The notes: a model not told the origin generated them from the sequence alone. 64,000 nucleotides of DNA from Nisaea acidiphila (GCF_024662015.1 NZ_CP102480.1:2390501-2454500), one strand, 5' to 3'. Shown: positions 8,671-17,601, counted from the stretch's first letter. Numbers and translations: made by a program.

Positions 8671-9543
8671 TTAACCCGTCTGCTGGCCCGGAACCTTCAT
8701 GGTTTCATATTTGTCGAGGGCCTTCATCATCCAATCGGCCAGGCCGGCACGGTTCGCAGGCGGGGCCGGAGCGACAGAAGCGGTTTCGGTCTGTCCCGCG
8801 CCGCGGTTCTTCAGGCCCGGCTGGGTCAGGGAGGGGAGCGAAGGTCCGCGCTTGCGGGTGGCGGCCTTGGCCTGGCTCTCGCGGATCAAAGCGTCGAGGC
8901 CGCTGCCGGAAACGCTCTGGAGGGAGGGCCCGGACTCCTGTTTCTGCGTGATCACGCCGCTCGTCCAGTCGACGGCGCCGCCGGCGCGGCCGGGCGTGCC
9001 GAGAGCGCTGGCCTGGGCATAGGCGGCAAGGGCCTGCGGGGACGGCAGATTGCCGAGATCGGCTTTGGGCTGCGGTACGGTTTGCGGTTGTGGGGCGATC
9101 TCCGCCGGTGCTTCGGCGAGCAATGTTTCCGTCTGCGGAGTTTCGATAGTGGAAGGTGCGGCATCGTCGCCGGTGAGCTGCGCGACCATTGTACTGCCGA
9201 TATCGGCGCCGGCCTCGGCTTCGACGAAGAGATTGGCCGCGCTTGCGATCAGTCCGGCCGGTCCGCCATAGAGCGTCCCGCCGGCCATGCGTGCCGCGGG
9301 TTCGATGGTGTCGCCGGTGATCTCGCGATAGAGCGTGGAGATGAAAGGCAGATGCTGGAGCGGATTGACGATGTCGAGGAAGTCATCGAACCCGAAGCCG
9401 TCCGAACCCCAGCCGTCGTCACCGCTCGCGCCGGCGGCGGTCTCGACGTAATCGCTCCGGACATCCTCCTTCACGTCGCGTTCCCCGGACGGGAAGGACT
9501 GGGACCACCAGGCAGGTTGTGCCGCAGCTTGAGTGACTTCCAT
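8671..9543 (-). CDS. conserved protein of unknown function
   Basis: I do not recognise a named family. The frame opens at 9576, but ATG 9543 has a strong AAAGGAG site at proper spacing, giving 290 residues. The N-terminal third is acidic and glycine-rich (GDDGWGSDGFGFDDF). It leads to the best-conserved-looking core: a DIVNPLQHLPFIS helix, then REITGDTIEPAARMAGGTLYGGPAGL and a small hydrophobic AGLIASAAN stretch that could lie on a membrane. The C-terminal 140 residues are a low-complexity Pro/Gln/Ala linker ending in a short WMMKALDKYETMK helix. No signal peptide. It lies between an L,D-transpeptidase gene and ribA on the same strand. No function can be assigned. Confidence 0.75.
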   Translation of the reverse strand: MEVTQAAAQPAWWSQSFPSGERDVKEDVRSDYVETAAGASGDDGWGSDGFGFDDFLDIVNPLQHLPFISTLYREITGDTIEPAARMAGGTLYGGPAGLIASAANLFVEAEAGADIGSTMVAQLTGDDAAPSTIETPQTETLLAEAPAEIAPQPQTVPQPKADLGNLPSPQALAAYAQASALGTPGRAGGAVDWTSGVITQKQESGPSLQSVSGSGLDALIRESQAKAATRKRGPSLPSLTQPGLKNRGAGQTETASVAPAPPANRAGLADWMMKALDKYETMKVPGQQTG

Positions 9544-9633
9544 TGCAAGGCTCCTTTTGCCTCGCAGGGAATGCAAGCCTCGTACCAGCTAGCGGAGACT
9601 TTTCCGAAGTCTGCGTAGGGTCGGCGGAATCGC

Positions 9634-10785
9634 TCAGAAAAGATGTCCCGTGCGGGACGCCTTGGTGCGGAGATAGCCTTCGTTGTGACTGTTCGACGGG
9701 AAGATATGAGCCACCCGTTCGACGACATCGACACCGCTGTTCCGGAGCTGGGAAATCTTTTCCGGATTGTTGGTCATCAGGCGGACCGATCGCACGCCAA
9801 GCTGGCGCAGCATTTCGGCGGCGGTGAGATAGACGCGCTCGTCGGCTTCGAAGCCAAGCTGTTCGTTCGCGTCAACCGTATCGCTGCCGAGGTCCTGTAG
9901 CTGGTATGCGCGCAGTTTGTTTATGAGCCCGATATCCCGGCCCTCCTGAGCGAGGTAGAGCAGGATGCCGGAGCCTTGGCTGCCGATTTCCTTAAGTGCT
10001 CCACGTAGCTGATCGCCGCAATCGCAACGCAGGCTGCCGAGCAAATCGCCTGTCAGGCATTCGGAATGCAGGCGTACAAGTACGGGGGCTTCCAGGTCCG
10101 GGTCGCCGACAATGATCGCAAGATGCTCCTCGCCGCCATCGGCGGGACGGAAGGCGACGATACGGGAATTTTCCGCGTCGGCGAGCGGGACCCGGGCGGT
10201 GGCGACCCGACTGAGGCGCCGGGCACTGGCTTCCACGTAGCCCTCGACATCTGATGCGCTCAGAGACAGCAGGCCGCTCGCATGTGCCCAGCGCGCCGCC
10301 TCGGCGGCTTTCACGTCGCTCACCCGGGCAACGACGACGGACGGCAGGAGCCGAGCCCATTTCGAGAGCTGCACGGAGGCGGGTCCGAGCCGGCCGGCGC
10401 GGACCGGCACGATGGTCAGGCTCTGGCGCAGGGTTCCGAGTTTCTCCGGCTCGAAAAGCGGGTCGGCGATCTGCCGCACCAGGGCCGCGTCCACGCCATG
10501 CGGCAGGGCCATGCTGGAATAGGGGGGAATGGTCTCGTTGCCGGTGATGTCGCGCGCCCGATTTTTCGGCACGATCACCGATGGCAGGCTGCCGGCAAGC
10601 CGCACCATGGCGGCGAGCGCCACCTCGTTCGCCATCTCGGCGGCGAGTACGAGCAATACGCTCTCGTCGGCGGAACCGTGGAGCAGCACCAGACCGCCCC
10701 GGCGGAGTTCCGAGATCGCGCGGTCGACGGAGGTCTGGGTCGAGGCGGCGGCTTTGCCGCCGGCCAAAGGCTGTGTGTCTTCCAT
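9634..10785 (-). CDS. ribA: GTP cyclohydrolase II with degenerate N-terminal domain
   Basis: Opens the imidazole ring of GTP, the first committed step of riboflavin biosynthesis. The C-terminal half (about residues 195-383) is a canonical RibA: zinc ligands C243, C254 and C256 in SECLTGDLLGSLRCDCGDQL, then YLAQEGRDIGL and MTNNPEK. The N-terminal 190 residues occupy the place of the RibB (DHBP synthase) domain of bifunctional RibBA, but I cannot find the RibB acidic metal-binding motif, so that activity is probably lost. It is divergent from the hydrolase gene at 10886, with about 100 bases of shared upstream region. High confidence for RibA. Confidence 0.92.
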   Translation of the reverse strand: MEDTQPLAGGKAAASTQTSVDRAISELRRGGLVLLHGSADESVLLVLAAEMANEVALAAMVRLAGSLPSVIVPKNRARDITGNETIPPYSSMALPHGVDAALVRQIADPLFEPEKLGTLRQSLTIVPVRAGRLGPASVQLSKWARLLPSVVVARVSDVKAAEAARWAHASGLLSLSASDVEGYVEASARRLSRVATARVPLADAENSRIVAFRPADGGEEHLAIIVGDPDLEAPVLVRLHSECLTGDLLGSLRCDCGDQLRGALKEIGSQGSGILLYLAQEGRDIGLINKLRAYQLQDLGSDTVDANEQLGFEADERVYLTAAEMLRQLGVRSVRLMTNNPEKISQLRNSGVDVVERVAHIFPSNSHNEGYLRTKASRTGHLF

Positions 10786-10885
10786 GGCCGCATCATCTTC
10801 CGCGCGCGGCCAAGGTCAAGTTCCTTGAACCATCGCGGCGCGTAACGCACTGTTTCCGAAAAGCGAGGGGAAAGGTGGGACGGCC

Positions 10886-11755
10886 ATGGCGCTTTTCAAA
10901 TCCTATGATCGCGCGGGGCTCGATCGGGAATATGACAACCGGAAAAAGGTCGCCAACAGCGCGGAGATCTCGGCCGCCTGGGAGGCGAAGGGCGCCGAGG
11001 TGCGCGGGCAGTTCTCCTCCGACCTGGACATTCCCTACGGAACGCACCCCCGCCAGCGTGTCGACATCTTCCCGGCCGCCAAGCGCGATGCGCCGGTTCT
11101 GATCTTCATTCATGGCGGTTACTGGCATATGCGCGACAAGAGCATTGCGCATTTCCTGGTTCCGACCTTCATCGCTGCGGATATCCATTTCGTCTCCGTA
11201 GGCTACCGGCTGTGCCCGGAGGTTTCGGTTTCGGACATTGCCGACGATATCCGTGCAGCGATCGGATGGGTGTCCGAGAAGGCCGGAAGCTTCGGCGGCA
11301 ATCCCGCGAGGCTTTACCTCGCCGGGCATTCGGCGGGCGGTCATCTTGCCGCCTTTATGGGAGGCCCGGCGGGCATGGCTCCAGGGGTTCTGAAAGGTGT
11401 CTGTTCCGTGAGCGGGCTGCACGATCTGGAGCCGATCCGGCTCAGCTACCTGAACGACGTTCTTTCGCTGACGGAGGGTGAGGCAAAAGCCCTGTCCCCG
11501 GTCGCCCGGGTCCGGGAAGCGGAAGGCGCGGGCCTCCGGCTGCCGCCGCATTTGCTCACCGTCGGCGCGAAAGAGGGGCCGGAATATCTGCGTCAGCGCG
11601 ATGCGCTTGCCGGCGCCCTGAGGGAAAAGCGACAGCCTGTCGAGCTGGTTGATTTGCCGGATCGCGATCATTTTACCGCGCTTGAGGCGTTCGGCGACCC
11701 GCACCATCCGCTTTGCCAGAGCATGCTCCGGCTGATCCTCGCGCCGTCCTTCTGA
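10886..11755 (+). CDS. alpha/beta hydrolase, kynurenine formamidase-like
   Basis: A 289-residue alpha/beta hydrolase. It has the oxyanion HGGYW motif (LIFIHGGYWHMRDKS), the nucleophile elbow GHSAGGH, and a C-terminal catalytic His in DRDHFTALEAF. HGGYW followed by DKS is typical of the arylformamidase/kynurenine formamidase branch of the hormone-sensitive-lipase-like esterases, but no tryptophan catabolism genes are nearby. It should be read as an esterase/amidase of unknown substrate. The ATG at 10886 follows a purine-rich GAGGGGAAAGGTGGG site. A DUF427 gene starts 15 bases after its stop codon. Confidence 0.88.
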   Translation: MALFKSYDRAGLDREYDNRKKVANSAEISAAWEAKGAEVRGQFSSDLDIPYGTHPRQRVDIFPAAKRDAPVLIFIHGGYWHMRDKSIAHFLVPTFIAADIHFVSVGYRLCPEVSVSDIADDIRAAIGWVSEKAGSFGGNPARLYLAGHSAGGHLAAFMGGPAGMAPGVLKGVCSVSGLHDLEPIRLSYLNDVLSLTEGEAKALSPVARVREAEGAGLRLPPHLLTVGAKEGPEYLRQRDALAGALREKRQPVELVDLPDRDHFTALEAFGDPHHPLCQSMLRLILAPSF

Positions 11756-11769
11756 GGAGGGAGACAGTC

Positions 11770-12075
11770 ATGTTCGATCAGGTTCTGGTGGCGCGGATCG
11801 GCGATACGGAGATCGCCCGGGCAGCGGAGCGGGAAACGCTGACAATCGAGGGAAGCGTCTATTTTCCGCCGGAAACCGTCAATTTCGAGCTGTTGCGGGA
11901 GAGCGAAATGCGGACCCGTTGTCCCTGGCGCGGCGAGGCGCTCTATTATGACGTTTTGGATCAGGACCGTATTGTCACGAATGCCGCGTGGTCCTATCCG
12001 AGGCCGACCAAGAAAGCGGCAAGGATCCGGAACTTCGTCAGTTTCTGGAAAGAGGTTATTGTCTCACCACTTTAA
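11770..12075 (+). CDS. DUF427 domain protein
   Basis: A 101-residue DUF427 protein, a small single-domain beta fold of unknown function that is common in bacteria. Recognised by VYFPPETVNFELL, TRCPWRGEALYYDV and WSYPRPTKKAARIRNFVSFW. The open frame extends upstream to 11713, inside the hydrolase gene, but ATG 11770 has a GAGGAGG ribosome binding site and yields the normal family length. It is probably co-transcribed with the hydrolase. Confidence 0.88.
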   Translation: MFDQVLVARIGDTEIARAAERETLTIEGSVYFPPETVNFELLRESEMRTRCPWRGEALYYDVLDQDRIVTNAAWSYPRPTKKAARIRNFVSFWKEVIVSPL

Positions 12076-12144
12076 GCCTCTGGTATTCGGGCCTCGTTCT
12101 ACTTAAGTGTGGGTTTCTATTCATTGCATGGGTCGTTGCGGGTG

Positions 12145-12834
12145 ATGGTGAACGGAAAAAAGGTCCTGTTGGTCGAGGATGACGAAGCCCTTCGGGTCAC
12201 GTTGAGCGAGCAACTGGAACTGCATGAGGAATTTGCGGTGCACGCGGTGGAAAACGGCGCCGAGGCGCTGGAAACCGTCAAATCCGCCCATTTCGATCTC
12301 ATTTTGCTCGATGTCGGCCTGCCGGACATGGACGGGCGCGATGTCTGCCGCTTGATCCGGCGCAACGGCGTGAAATCTCCGATCGTCATGCTGACCGCCC
12401 AGGACGGCGATGCCGATACGATCCTCGGGCTCGATGCCGGGGCGAATGACTATGTCACCAAGCCATTCAAGATCGCAGTGCTTCTGGCCCGCATGCGCGC
12501 CCATCTGCGCCAGCACGAGCAGAGCGACGATGCGGTCTTCACCATCGGTCCCTACAGCTTCCGTCCGAGCGCTAAACTGCTGATAGACGAAGCGAAGAAC
12601 AAGAAGGTGCGCCTGACGGAAAAGGAAACCGCGATCCTTAAATATCTCTACCGGACGGGCGGACGCATGGTGAAGCGCGAGACCCTTCTGAACGAGGTCT
12701 GGGGCTACAATGCCGGTGTCACCACGCACACGCTTGAAACCCATGTTTACCGGCTACGGCAGAAGATCGAGACGGATCCGTCAAATGCGCAGATTCTGGT
12801 GACCGATCCCGGCGGTTACCGTCTTGTTCCCTAA
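12145..12834 (+). CDS. OmpR-family response regulator (orphan)
   Basis: DNA-binding response regulator, about 229 residues. The receiver domain shows the acidic pair in LLVEDDEALR, the phospho-acceptor Asp in LILLDVGLPDMDG, the switch Thr in VMLTAQ and the Lys in YVTKPFK. A winged-helix effector domain follows, with TEKETAILKYLYRTGGRMVKR and the recognition helix THTLETHVYRLRQKI, ending in GGYRLVP. The frame is open from 12109, but ATG 12145 starts right before the receiver strand (MVNGKKVLLVEDD). No histidine kinase gene is adjacent. Similar orphan regulators are common in alphaproteobacteria; the targets are unknown. Confidence 0.92.
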   Translation: MVNGKKVLLVEDDEALRVTLSEQLELHEEFAVHAVENGAEALETVKSAHFDLILLDVGLPDMDGRDVCRLIRRNGVKSPIVMLTAQDGDADTILGLDAGANDYVTKPFKIAVLLARMRAHLRQHEQSDDAVFTIGPYSFRPSAKLLIDEAKNKKVRLTEKETAILKYLYRTGGRMVKRETLLNEVWGYNAGVTTHTLETHVYRLRQKIETDPSNAQILVTDPGGYRLVP

Positions 12835-12955
12835 TCCTGCTATGATCAAATAGAGGCTTGTCCCGATTTGATCTTTTCAGGTCGCCGCCGGTCATGCAGA
12901 CTTCAGCTCCAAATAAACCGGCAATTTAGCCAGAAAGTGGCTGGGGGGATCGATC

Positions 12956-13789
12956 TTGTCGCCGGGAGCGGAATTTTACGTCCGGATCTGGGGTGCCCGC
13001 GGGAGCCTTGCCTGCCCGGGACCGGATTTTGTGCGCTACGGCGGCAACACAGCTTGTCTTGAGGTCCGCTGCGGCGAGCGTCTCTTCATCCTCGATGCCG
13101 GCACGGGCCTGCGCAATCTCGGCATTGCGCTCGACAAGGCGGGCCCGGTGGACGCGGACCTGCTCTTTACCCATTCTCATCTCGATCACATCGGCGGCCT
13201 CCCGTTCTTCACCTCCGCTTTCAAGAAGGGGAACGTGTTCCGGGTCTGGGCGGGACATCTTTCCGGCGACCAGGATATGCGCGACGTGATCGCCCGGTTG
13301 ATGTCTTCTCCGCTCTTCCCCGTGCCGCTCGAGGTGTTCCAGTCGGAACTTGCCTTCAACAATTTCGCACCCGGCGACACGCTTGAGTTCGGGCCGGGGA
13401 TTTCGGTGCGCACGGCCATGCTGAACCATCCGCAAGGCGCCATCGGGTATCGCTTCGATTTCGGCGGCAAGTCGATCTGCTACATCACCGACACGGAGCA
13501 TCGCCCGGGCGAGCTGGACCGGAATATCCTCGAACTGGTCCAAGATGCGGACGTGATGATCTACGACGCCTGCTACACGGATGAGGAATTTCCGAAATAT
13601 GTCGGCTGGGGGCACTCGACCTGGCAGGAGGGAATTCGTCTCGCGGACGCGGCAGGCGTCCGGCAGCTGGTCCTCTTTCACCACGATCCGAGTCACACGG
13701 ACGAGATCATGGACGAGATCGTGCGCCGCGCGGACGAGCGCCGTCCCGGGACCATTGCGGCCCATGAAGGTCTGACGATCACACCTTGA
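12956..13789 (+). CDS. metallo-beta-lactamase-fold hydrolase
   Basis: A 277-residue MBL-fold hydrolase of the PhnP/RNase Z-like group. It begins with the subgroup signature WGARGSLACPG..YGGNT and has the metal motif H73-S-H75-L-D77-H78, an internal YITDTEH and a C-terminal FHHDPSHTD. The start is TTG at 12956, behind a GGGGGGA site; no ATG in frame gives the full conserved N-terminus. The family includes phosphodiesterases for nucleic acids and cyclic nucleotides. It lies two genes upstream of a class III nucleotide cyclase, so a cyclic-nucleotide phosphodiesterase role is possible but unproven. Confidence 0.85.
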   Translation: MSPGAEFYVRIWGARGSLACPGPDFVRYGGNTACLEVRCGERLFILDAGTGLRNLGIALDKAGPVDADLLFTHSHLDHIGGLPFFTSAFKKGNVFRVWAGHLSGDQDMRDVIARLMSSPLFPVPLEVFQSELAFNNFAPGDTLEFGPGISVRTAMLNHPQGAIGYRFDFGGKSICYITDTEHRPGELDRNILELVQDADVMIYDACYTDEEFPKYVGWGHSTWQEGIRLADAAGVRQLVLFHHDPSHTDEIMDEIVRRADERRPGTIAAHEGLTITP

Positions 13790-13790
13790 T

Positions 13791-14654
13791 ATGACCCAGT
13801 TCTCTCGCCTTTCAGCGGGCCATACCTGGCGCCGGCTCAAGCTGGGCCTATGTACAATTCTTGGCATTAAACCAATGGGTTACTTCATGCCCTACCGCTA
13901 TGCCGCGGAAGTTCCGAATAGCGGTAGTCGGTATGAGTGGGTCGAAGAGCGCTTCAGAGGCGGGGCGCTACCGCACATGATGGCGACGCTGACGGAAATC
14001 GAGAGCTACCGGGAGGCGCTCCTCGCGATTGGAAGTTCGCCGCCGCCGGAGCCGCGCTGGGCGCAGGACTGGTTCCCCGCCCTCGACGCGGCGGCGGCCT
14101 ATGTGTTCGTGCGTACGCGGCGGCCGGCGCGGATCCTTGAGATCGGGTCCGGACACAGCACGCGGTTTCTTGCCCGGGCTGTCCGGGACGGCGGCCTCGC
14201 GACGGAGATCACTTGCATCGATCCGGCGCCACGGGCGGATCTCTCCGGCACCGGCGTCCGGTTCCTGAATCAGACCATCCAGCAGACCGCGATGGCGGAT
14301 CTGCCGGAACTCGGCCCCGGTGACATCCTGTTCCTGGATTCAAGCCACCTGGTGCTGCCGGGCTCGGATGTCGATCTTGTGCTCAATCATCTCCTGCCCA
14401 CGCTTCCGGCGGGGCTGCTGGTGCATATTCACGACATAGTGTTGCCCGATCCCTATCCCGAAGCCTGGGCCTGGCGCACATATAACGAACAGCAGTTGGT
14501 TGCCGCTTTGCTTTCGGGAGGTGGTTTCGAGGCGCTCTTCTCGAGCCACTTCGCGCGCTCGCGGCTGCTCGGCAAGGCGGATTGTCCGGATCTCGGGTGG
14601 CTCCCGCTGCCGGATGGCGCGCTGGAGACCTCGCTCTGGCTCGAGAAACGCTAG
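13791..14654 (+). CDS. class I SAM-dependent methyltransferase-like protein
   Basis: A 287-residue protein with a Rossmann-type SAM-binding region: motif I ILEIGSGHSTRFLARAV (about residues 112-128), then EITCIDPAPR and DILFLDSSHLV, in the order of class I methyltransferases. The first 80 residues are an extra domain of unknown type. It begins one base after the MBL hydrolase stop codon and ends 11 bases before the cyclase start, so the three are likely one transcript. No substrate can be named. The fold call is firm; methyl transfer itself is inferred. Confidence 0.82.
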   Translation: MTQFSRLSAGHTWRRLKLGLCTILGIKPMGYFMPYRYAAEVPNSGSRYEWVEERFRGGALPHMMATLTEIESYREALLAIGSSPPPEPRWAQDWFPALDAAAAYVFVRTRRPARILEIGSGHSTRFLARAVRDGGLATEITCIDPAPRADLSGTGVRFLNQTIQQTAMADLPELGPGDILFLDSSHLVLPGSDVDLVLNHLLPTLPAGLLVHIHDIVLPDPYPEAWAWRTYNEQQLVAALLSGGGFEALFSSHFARSRLLGKADCPDLGWLPLPDGALETSLWLEKR

Positions 14655-14665
14655 AAAAGGCCGGA

Positions 14666-16009
14666 ATGGCGGAGACGACGCGACAGCAGGTTCAGGATAA
14701 GGCTCAAGACCGTCTGCCCGGCAGGGTGGAGGCCGCGATCCGCGAGCAGGAGGCTCAGAACGAGGTCCTGATCGGCTGGGTCCAGCTGACCGTGGTCTCG
14801 ATCTGGGCCATCCTTTATGGGCTTTCGCCGAAAACCTTCGCTGAGACCGCGCGTTTCGAGCCCATCCCGTGGGTACTCAGCGCATATTTCGGCTTCACTG
14901 TTCTGCGGCTCGTGCTGTCCTATCGCCGGTTGCTGCCGCCTTGGTTCCTCGCACTCTCGGTGATCGGCGACATCGCTCTGCTGATGATCACGATCTGGAG
15001 CTTTCACCTGCAATACGAGCAGCCGGCCTCTTTCTATCTGAAAGCGCCGACGGTGCTTTATGTTTTCATCTTCATCGCTCTGCGCTCCTTCCGGCTGGAG
15101 GTCGGCTATGTGCTGCTCGCCGGGATCGGCGCGGCTCTCGGCTGGCTGGCGCTGGTCGCTTACGCCATGATCGTCGATCCGTCGGATCCGATGGTCACGC
15201 GCGACTATGTGCACTACCTGACTTCCAATTCGGTCCTGATCGGCGCCGAGTTCGACAAGGTGCTCTCGATCCTGATGGTGACGGCGATCCTCGCGGTGGC
15301 GATCCATCGCGGCCGGCGCCTTCTGGTGCGGGCCGTGGCGGAAGGCATGGCGGCGCGCGAGCTCTCGCGCTTCTTCGCGCCGGAAGTTGCGCGCAAGATC
15401 ACCGGTGCGGAGGCGGAACTGGCCGCCGGCAGCGGTGACCATCGCGACGCGACCATTCTCTATATCGATATTCGGGGCTTCACGGCTTTGAGCGCGCGGC
15501 TGGAACCGCAACAGATCCTGCGGATTCTAGCGGACTACCAGGCACTGGTCGGTCCTGTCCTGCGGCGGCACCGCGGCAGTATCGACAAGTTTCTAGGCGA
15601 CGGTGTGCTCGCCACGTTCGGCGCGGCGGTGCCGGATGCCGATCATGCCGCGAACGCCTTGCGGGCAATGCGGGACATGCTGAAGGCCACAAGGGATTGG
15701 ACGCCCGATTCCGCGCTGCTGGCGCCCGGCGAGCTGCGGATTTGCATGGCGGCCGCAAGCGGACAGGTCGTCTTCGGTGCGGTAGGCGATGCAGAGCGGC
15801 TTGAATATACCGTGATCGGGGATGCGGTGAACCGGGCCGCTAAGCTTGAGAAACATACCAAGAGGCTTGGTGTACGTGCTGTCTGTGACCATGCGACGCG
15901 CGCGCTCGCCGGAACGGCGCCAGACCTCCCCGTACTTGTCACAAGTGGTGAGCACGCGGTCGAGGGCATTGATGGCGGGGTCGAGATTTTCGAGGTCAGG
16001 GAAGCCTGA
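14666..16009 (+). CDS. membrane-bound adenylate/guanylate cyclase (class III)
   Basis: A 447-residue integral membrane nucleotide cyclase. About six hydrophobic helices lie between residues 30 and 225 (for example WVQLTVVSIWAILYGLS and VLYVFIFIALRSF), a MASE-like sensor region. A class III catalytic domain follows, with metal-binding Asp in ILYIDIRGFTAL and the GDGVLATFGA strand, then YTVIGDAVNRAAKLE near the end. It makes cAMP or cGMP as a homodimer. Start ATG 14666; the frame is open further upstream but overlaps the methyltransferase. Its stop codon lies one base from the convergent tRNA-Gln gene. The input signal and which cyclic nucleotide is made are not readable. Confidence 0.9.
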   Translation: MAETTRQQVQDKAQDRLPGRVEAAIREQEAQNEVLIGWVQLTVVSIWAILYGLSPKTFAETARFEPIPWVLSAYFGFTVLRLVLSYRRLLPPWFLALSVIGDIALLMITIWSFHLQYEQPASFYLKAPTVLYVFIFIALRSFRLEVGYVLLAGIGAALGWLALVAYAMIVDPSDPMVTRDYVHYLTSNSVLIGAEFDKVLSILMVTAILAVAIHRGRRLLVRAVAEGMAARELSRFFAPEVARKITGAEAELAAGSGDHRDATILYIDIRGFTALSARLEPQQILRILADYQALVGPVLRRHRGSIDKFLGDGVLATFGAAVPDADHAANALRAMRDMLKATRDWTPDSALLAPGELRICMAAASGQVVFGAVGDAERLEYTVIGDAVNRAAKLEKHTKRLGVRAVCDHATRALAGTAPDLPVLVTSGEHAVEGIDGGVEIFEVREA

Positions 16010-16010
16010 A

Positions 16011-16085
16011 TGGCTGGGGCGGCAGGATTCGAACCTGCGCATGGCGGTACCAAAAACCGCTGCCTTACCGCTTGGCTACGCCCCA
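16011..16085 (-). tRNA. tRNA-Gln (TTG anticodon)
   Basis: A 75-nt cloverleaf on the minus strand with 3' CCA encoded. The acceptor stem TGGGGCG pairs with CGCCCCA. The anticodon stem GCGGT/ACCGC encloses loop TTTTGGT with anticodon TTG. The T arm contains GGTTCGAATCC. Confidence 0.95.
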
Positions 16086-16209
16086 ATCGCGGCGGAAGAT
16101 AGTCAGAAACGGTAATCCTTGCAACTGCTTCGATCCGGGAGCCTTAACATATCGCGGTTGAGCAGTTAGACTCTTCAGATCCTTTGGCTTTTCGAGGTTG
16201 AAGACGGAA

Positions 16210-16608
16210 ATGGCCAAGTCGGTACTGCCATGGAGCCTGAAAGGCGTCTCGCCCGAGGCGCGTGAGATCGCAAAGAAGGCTGCCGCACAGCAAGGCATGA
16301 CGATCGGCGAATGGGTCAGCGCGGCGATCCGCGATGTCGGCCCGAACCACGATGCATCCTCTCCGCCGGTTCCGGTTTCGGCCGTAACCGATGAGGCTGT
16401 TCCGGTGGCCGTGGACGAAGACGCGTTGCGTGCCGCCGTCCGTGAACGGATCTATGAGGCGGAGGAGCAGGTCGCTCATATCGTCGGTCCGCTGCAGGAT
16501 ATCATTGAGCAGATGTCCCGCCGCCTGACCCGTCTCGAAGAGCAGGTCGAGGATAGTGCCGGTGAAGAGGACCGGTCTCCGCCACCGCGTCGGCTCGACG
16601 GCTGGTAA
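16210..16608 (+). CDS. small WSxKG-module protein (first of three tandem paralogues)
   Basis: A 132-residue protein of no named family that I can identify. ATG 16210 is chosen over 16198 because it gives MAKSVLPWSLKGVS, matching the third paralogue's MARKATTWSVKG. The N-terminal module (W-S-L-K-G-V, then an amphipathic REIAKKAAAQQGM helix, then TIGEWVSAAI) has the strand-helix-helix outline of a ribbon-helix-helix domain. I recall the same motif at the N-terminus of PodJ-type polarity proteins. After a Pro/Val-rich linker comes a coiled-coil stretch (QDIIEQMSRRLTRLEEQVED). No signal peptide or TM. Two longer genes with the same module follow at 16783 and 17706. Confidence 0.78.
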   Translation: MAKSVLPWSLKGVSPEAREIAKKAAAQQGMTIGEWVSAAIRDVGPNHDASSPPVPVSAVTDEAVPVAVDEDALRAAVRERIYEAEEQVAHIVGPLQDIIEQMSRRLTRLEEQVEDSAGEEDRSPPPRRLDGW

Positions 16609-16782
16609 GCGGCACTTCCGCCGACTCAACGACCGCAAATCTACCCGGTCATATCGAGTGCTGCATATCCTTGCAAAAGCGCGGAATATATTGCGCTACC
16701 GGGTAACCTTTGGTATTTTTCCGTCACTTGTTGACCACATGATTGGTCCGGCTCCGGAAATGAGGCAAAGGCGGGTTATCGG

Positions 16783-17601
16783 TTGTCAGGTAAATCTCCC
16801 TGGAGCGTGAAAGGGGTCTCTGCCGAAGATCGCGAGGCGGCGAAGATCGCCGCGCGCAAGGCCGGTATGCCGATCGGTGTCTGGTTGAGCGAACAGATCC
16901 GTCTGGCGGCGAGCGATAAGCCGGCGCCCGAGCCTGCAGACATGGCCGAGCCGGAGACCCGCATGGCACCGGAACCGGAACATGATGCGCCGCATCCCGG
17001 TACTGGCGGCGGTTCGCGCGAGCGACATCGAGGCGGTCAGGTCGATCCGCGCTTCGCATTCGGGCGCGGGCAGTGGAGCGTTGCGGAAGAAGCGGTCGAT
17101 AGCGGCATGGTCGCGACCGCGTCGGCCGGGTATCCGTGGCAGTTTCGCGGCCACGCGCAGGCTGCGCCCCCGGCCGTAGCGCATGCGCCGATGCCGGCCA
17201 ACACCAGCTACGCCCCCCCTGTGCCACAGATGCGGCATCCGGTTCCGGCCCCGGTACAGCCGGGACTTTCCCAGCCGGAGGGCGATGCGCTCGTCAAACG
17301 GGTCGAGAGTCTGGAAGGTCGGCTGGAAGATCTCGCATCCCGGATCGATGCCGTGGAAGAGAGGACACTTTCCCGTTTCGAGCCCGTGCTGGGCAAGATC
17401 GAAGCGCTTACGGCCGAGGTCGATGAGTTGAATGCCCGCCCTGCTGCCTTGCCCGCATCCGATGAAGCGGCCTTCTCTACTGCCCCGATCGAGCGCGCCG
17501 TCATGCGGCTCTCGGAACGCCTCGGGCGCGTCGAACGTCGTGTGATGCCCGGGCAGAAGTCCGGTGGCGGCTTCTTTTCCCGTCTGTTTCGTCGCGGGTA
17601 G
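16783..17601 (+). CDS. WSxKG-module coiled-coil protein (second of three)
   Basis: A 272-residue protein starting at TTG 16783 after an AAAGGCGGG stretch. It opens with the shared module (SPWSVKGVSAEDREAAK, then GMPIGVWLSEQI), continues with a low-complexity Pro/Ala/His-rich linker (about residues 45-165), and then has a long coiled coil (KRVESLEGRLEDLASRIDAV and on to about residue 215). It ends in a striking basic-aromatic tail, GGGFFSRLFRRG, which could be an amphipathic membrane-binding or partner-docking helix. There is no TM segment. It lies between two genes with the same N-terminal module. Function unknown; a scaffold role at the pole or envelope is inferred from the PodJ-like neighbour. 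Confidence 0.78.
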   Translation: MSGKSPWSVKGVSAEDREAAKIAARKAGMPIGVWLSEQIRLAASDKPAPEPADMAEPETRMAPEPEHDAPHPGTGGGSRERHRGGQVDPRFAFGRGQWSVAEEAVDSGMVATASAGYPWQFRGHAQAAPPAVAHAPMPANTSYAPPVPQMRHPVPAPVQPGLSQPEGDALVKRVESLEGRLEDLASRIDAVEERTLSRFEPVLGKIEALTAEVDELNARPAALPASDEAAFSTAPIERAVMRLSERLGRVERRVMPGQKSGGGFFSRLFRRG

